A stretch of 58,724 nucleotides of DNA from Scleroderma bovista (Eukaryota; Basidiomycota; Agaricomycetes; Boletales; Sclerodermataceae), in the NCBI GenBank assembly GCA_037178675.1, contig JAYMGJ010000371.1:1-58724 (forward strand), read 5' to 3'. The notes beneath the pieces are model-generated. The model did not search any database, was not told the DNA's origin, and worked only from the letters and a program-made list of their open reading frames with translations. Shown here in pieces: positions 58,201 to 58,724 of the stretch; positions within the stretch are counted from its first letter, which is position 1, and the number at the start of each line of letters is the position of its first letter. Both the position numbers and the translations under genes were made by a program.

Positions 58201-58724
58201 TAATAATGCACCTAGTGCTACCACCGGAGTCTCACCATTCTTCGCTAACAAAGGTTATCATCCTAACATCTCCGTCTATCCGGAGCGCGATATGACCTCT
58301 GCACAGGCTCGTGACTACGCAGTTGACCTCGAGTCACTACATCAATATCTTCGAGAAGAAATGGCCAACGCGCAACTTCGCTACCAAGGTCCGGCTGATG
58401 CCAAACGTACTCCGGCACTGGACTTCAAGGTTGGCAACCAAGTGTACGTGAAAGCCAAATACTTCCGGTCAACACGACCATCCAAAAAGCTATCAGAGAA
58501 GAACCTGGGGCCCTACACTATCATCGCGCAAGTAGGCTCCCTCTCTTTTACGCTCCGTCTTCCAGATTCCATGCGCGCAGTTCACCCCGTCTTCCATGTC
58601 TCCCAACTCGAACCGGCCATACCCAACACCATACCGAACTGGATACAACCTCCTCCGCCACCGGTCGAAGTAGATGGTGAACCGGAGTTCGAGATCACTG
58701 AGATCCTTGACTCCAAGGTTGACC
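55168..58724 (+). pseudogene. pol: Ty3/gypsy chromovirus Pol, frameshifted, RT active site altered
   Basis: Protease (ALVDSGSTHCFVD, about 55325), RT, RNase H (VETDASDYAVAGILS), integrase HHCC, DDE core (SMDFIEQLP; VTSDRGTEF about 57990; NGQTERSNQ about 58090), GPY/F module (EKNLGPYTIIAQVGSLSF, about 58500) and the start of a chromodomain (EFEITEILDSKVD) at the window end. The RT motif reads YLDN at 56464-56475 where copy B has YLDD, losing a catalytic metal-binding Asp. A +1 A in a run at 57635-57639 (five A against four in copy B) shifts the frame before integrase. Both changes should be inactivating. Order RT before integrase fixes the gypsy class. Confidence 0.94.

Larger units (their letters stand above)
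50398..58724 (+). mobile_element. Ty3/gypsy element copy D, 3' end beyond window
   Basis: 5' LTR (50398-51009), leader with a nested hAT MITE, gag with a nested long LTR, and pol through integrase into the start of a chromodomain. Left flank ggcag (50393-50397) is the expected target duplication; its partner is outside the window. Without the two insertions the element would be about 5.7 kb up to the window end. Confidence 0.94.

Noticed and set aside
1..58724. tRNA, rRNA and snRNA genes
   Set aside because: I looked for cloverleaf-like A/B box pairs and rRNA-like stretches and saw none that I could support by eye.

Overview
This window is a nested graveyard of transposable elements from a filamentous fungus, most likely a basidiomycete of the Agaricomycetes. 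The evidence is short GT-AG introns (52-59 nt) in the hAT transposases and the other multi-exon remnants, a chromovirus-type Ty3/gypsy family, Ty1/copia elements, basidiomycete-style hAT transposases, and no operons or bacterial signals. I see no intact host gene, tRNA or rRNA.

Layout. 1-4081: minus-strand Ty1/copia element (gag-pol broken by two frameshifts and a deletion, 5' LTR at 3803-4081) that has landed in a hAT element (4082-6007). 6008-8018: minus-strand gypsy gag fragment, split by a 1.35-kb gag-only copia element (6127-7479; 163-bp LTRs; target duplication tcctg) and bounded on the right by a 2.2-kb 'long LTR' (8019-10243). 10244-17600: gypsy copy B with intact gag and intact protease, reverse transcriptase and RNase H, cut inside integrase by a second long LTR. 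17601-22722: minus-strand hAT transposase pseudogene carrying a 541-bp hAT MITE, then a multi-exon gene of an unrecognised family. 23030-23930: casein-kinase-1-like pseudogene. 24733-30776: full-length copia element with target duplication gagcc. 30965-31790: minisatellite and large inverted repeat. 32338-34330: tyrosine-recombinase-like pseudogene interrupted by a gypsy solo LTR that itself holds another solo LTR. 35810-42356: two foldback MITEs with CACTG ends, solo LTRs and a 1.5-kb hAT-type element. 42682-45830: solo gypsy LTR, third hAT MITE, gypsy fragments. 45831-50397: mostly unassigned, with two degenerate coding remnants. 50398-58724 (window end): gypsy copy D, with gag split by a third long LTR and pol carrying a catalytic substitution and a frameshift.

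How the parts relate. Gypsy copies B and D share an apparent -1 programmed frameshift cassette at the gag/pol junction (A7 slippery run, 6-nt spacer, GC-rich hairpin), which would set the Gag to Gag-Pol ratio. The long LTR occurs three times, each time inside a gypsy reading frame, and carries its own conserved ORF of about 130 codons; this is the least explained item here. Older repeats show strong CpG to TpG/CpA decay: all eight internal stops in the copia pol frame are TGA, and the gypsy solo LTRs have lost most of the CG dinucleotides that copies B and D keep. This suggests methylation-driven or RIP-like silencing of old copies and recent activity of the gypsy family.

Limits: everything was read by eye. 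Family names rest on motifs I recognise, element edges rest on target-site duplications and TG...CA ends, and no database search was possible.
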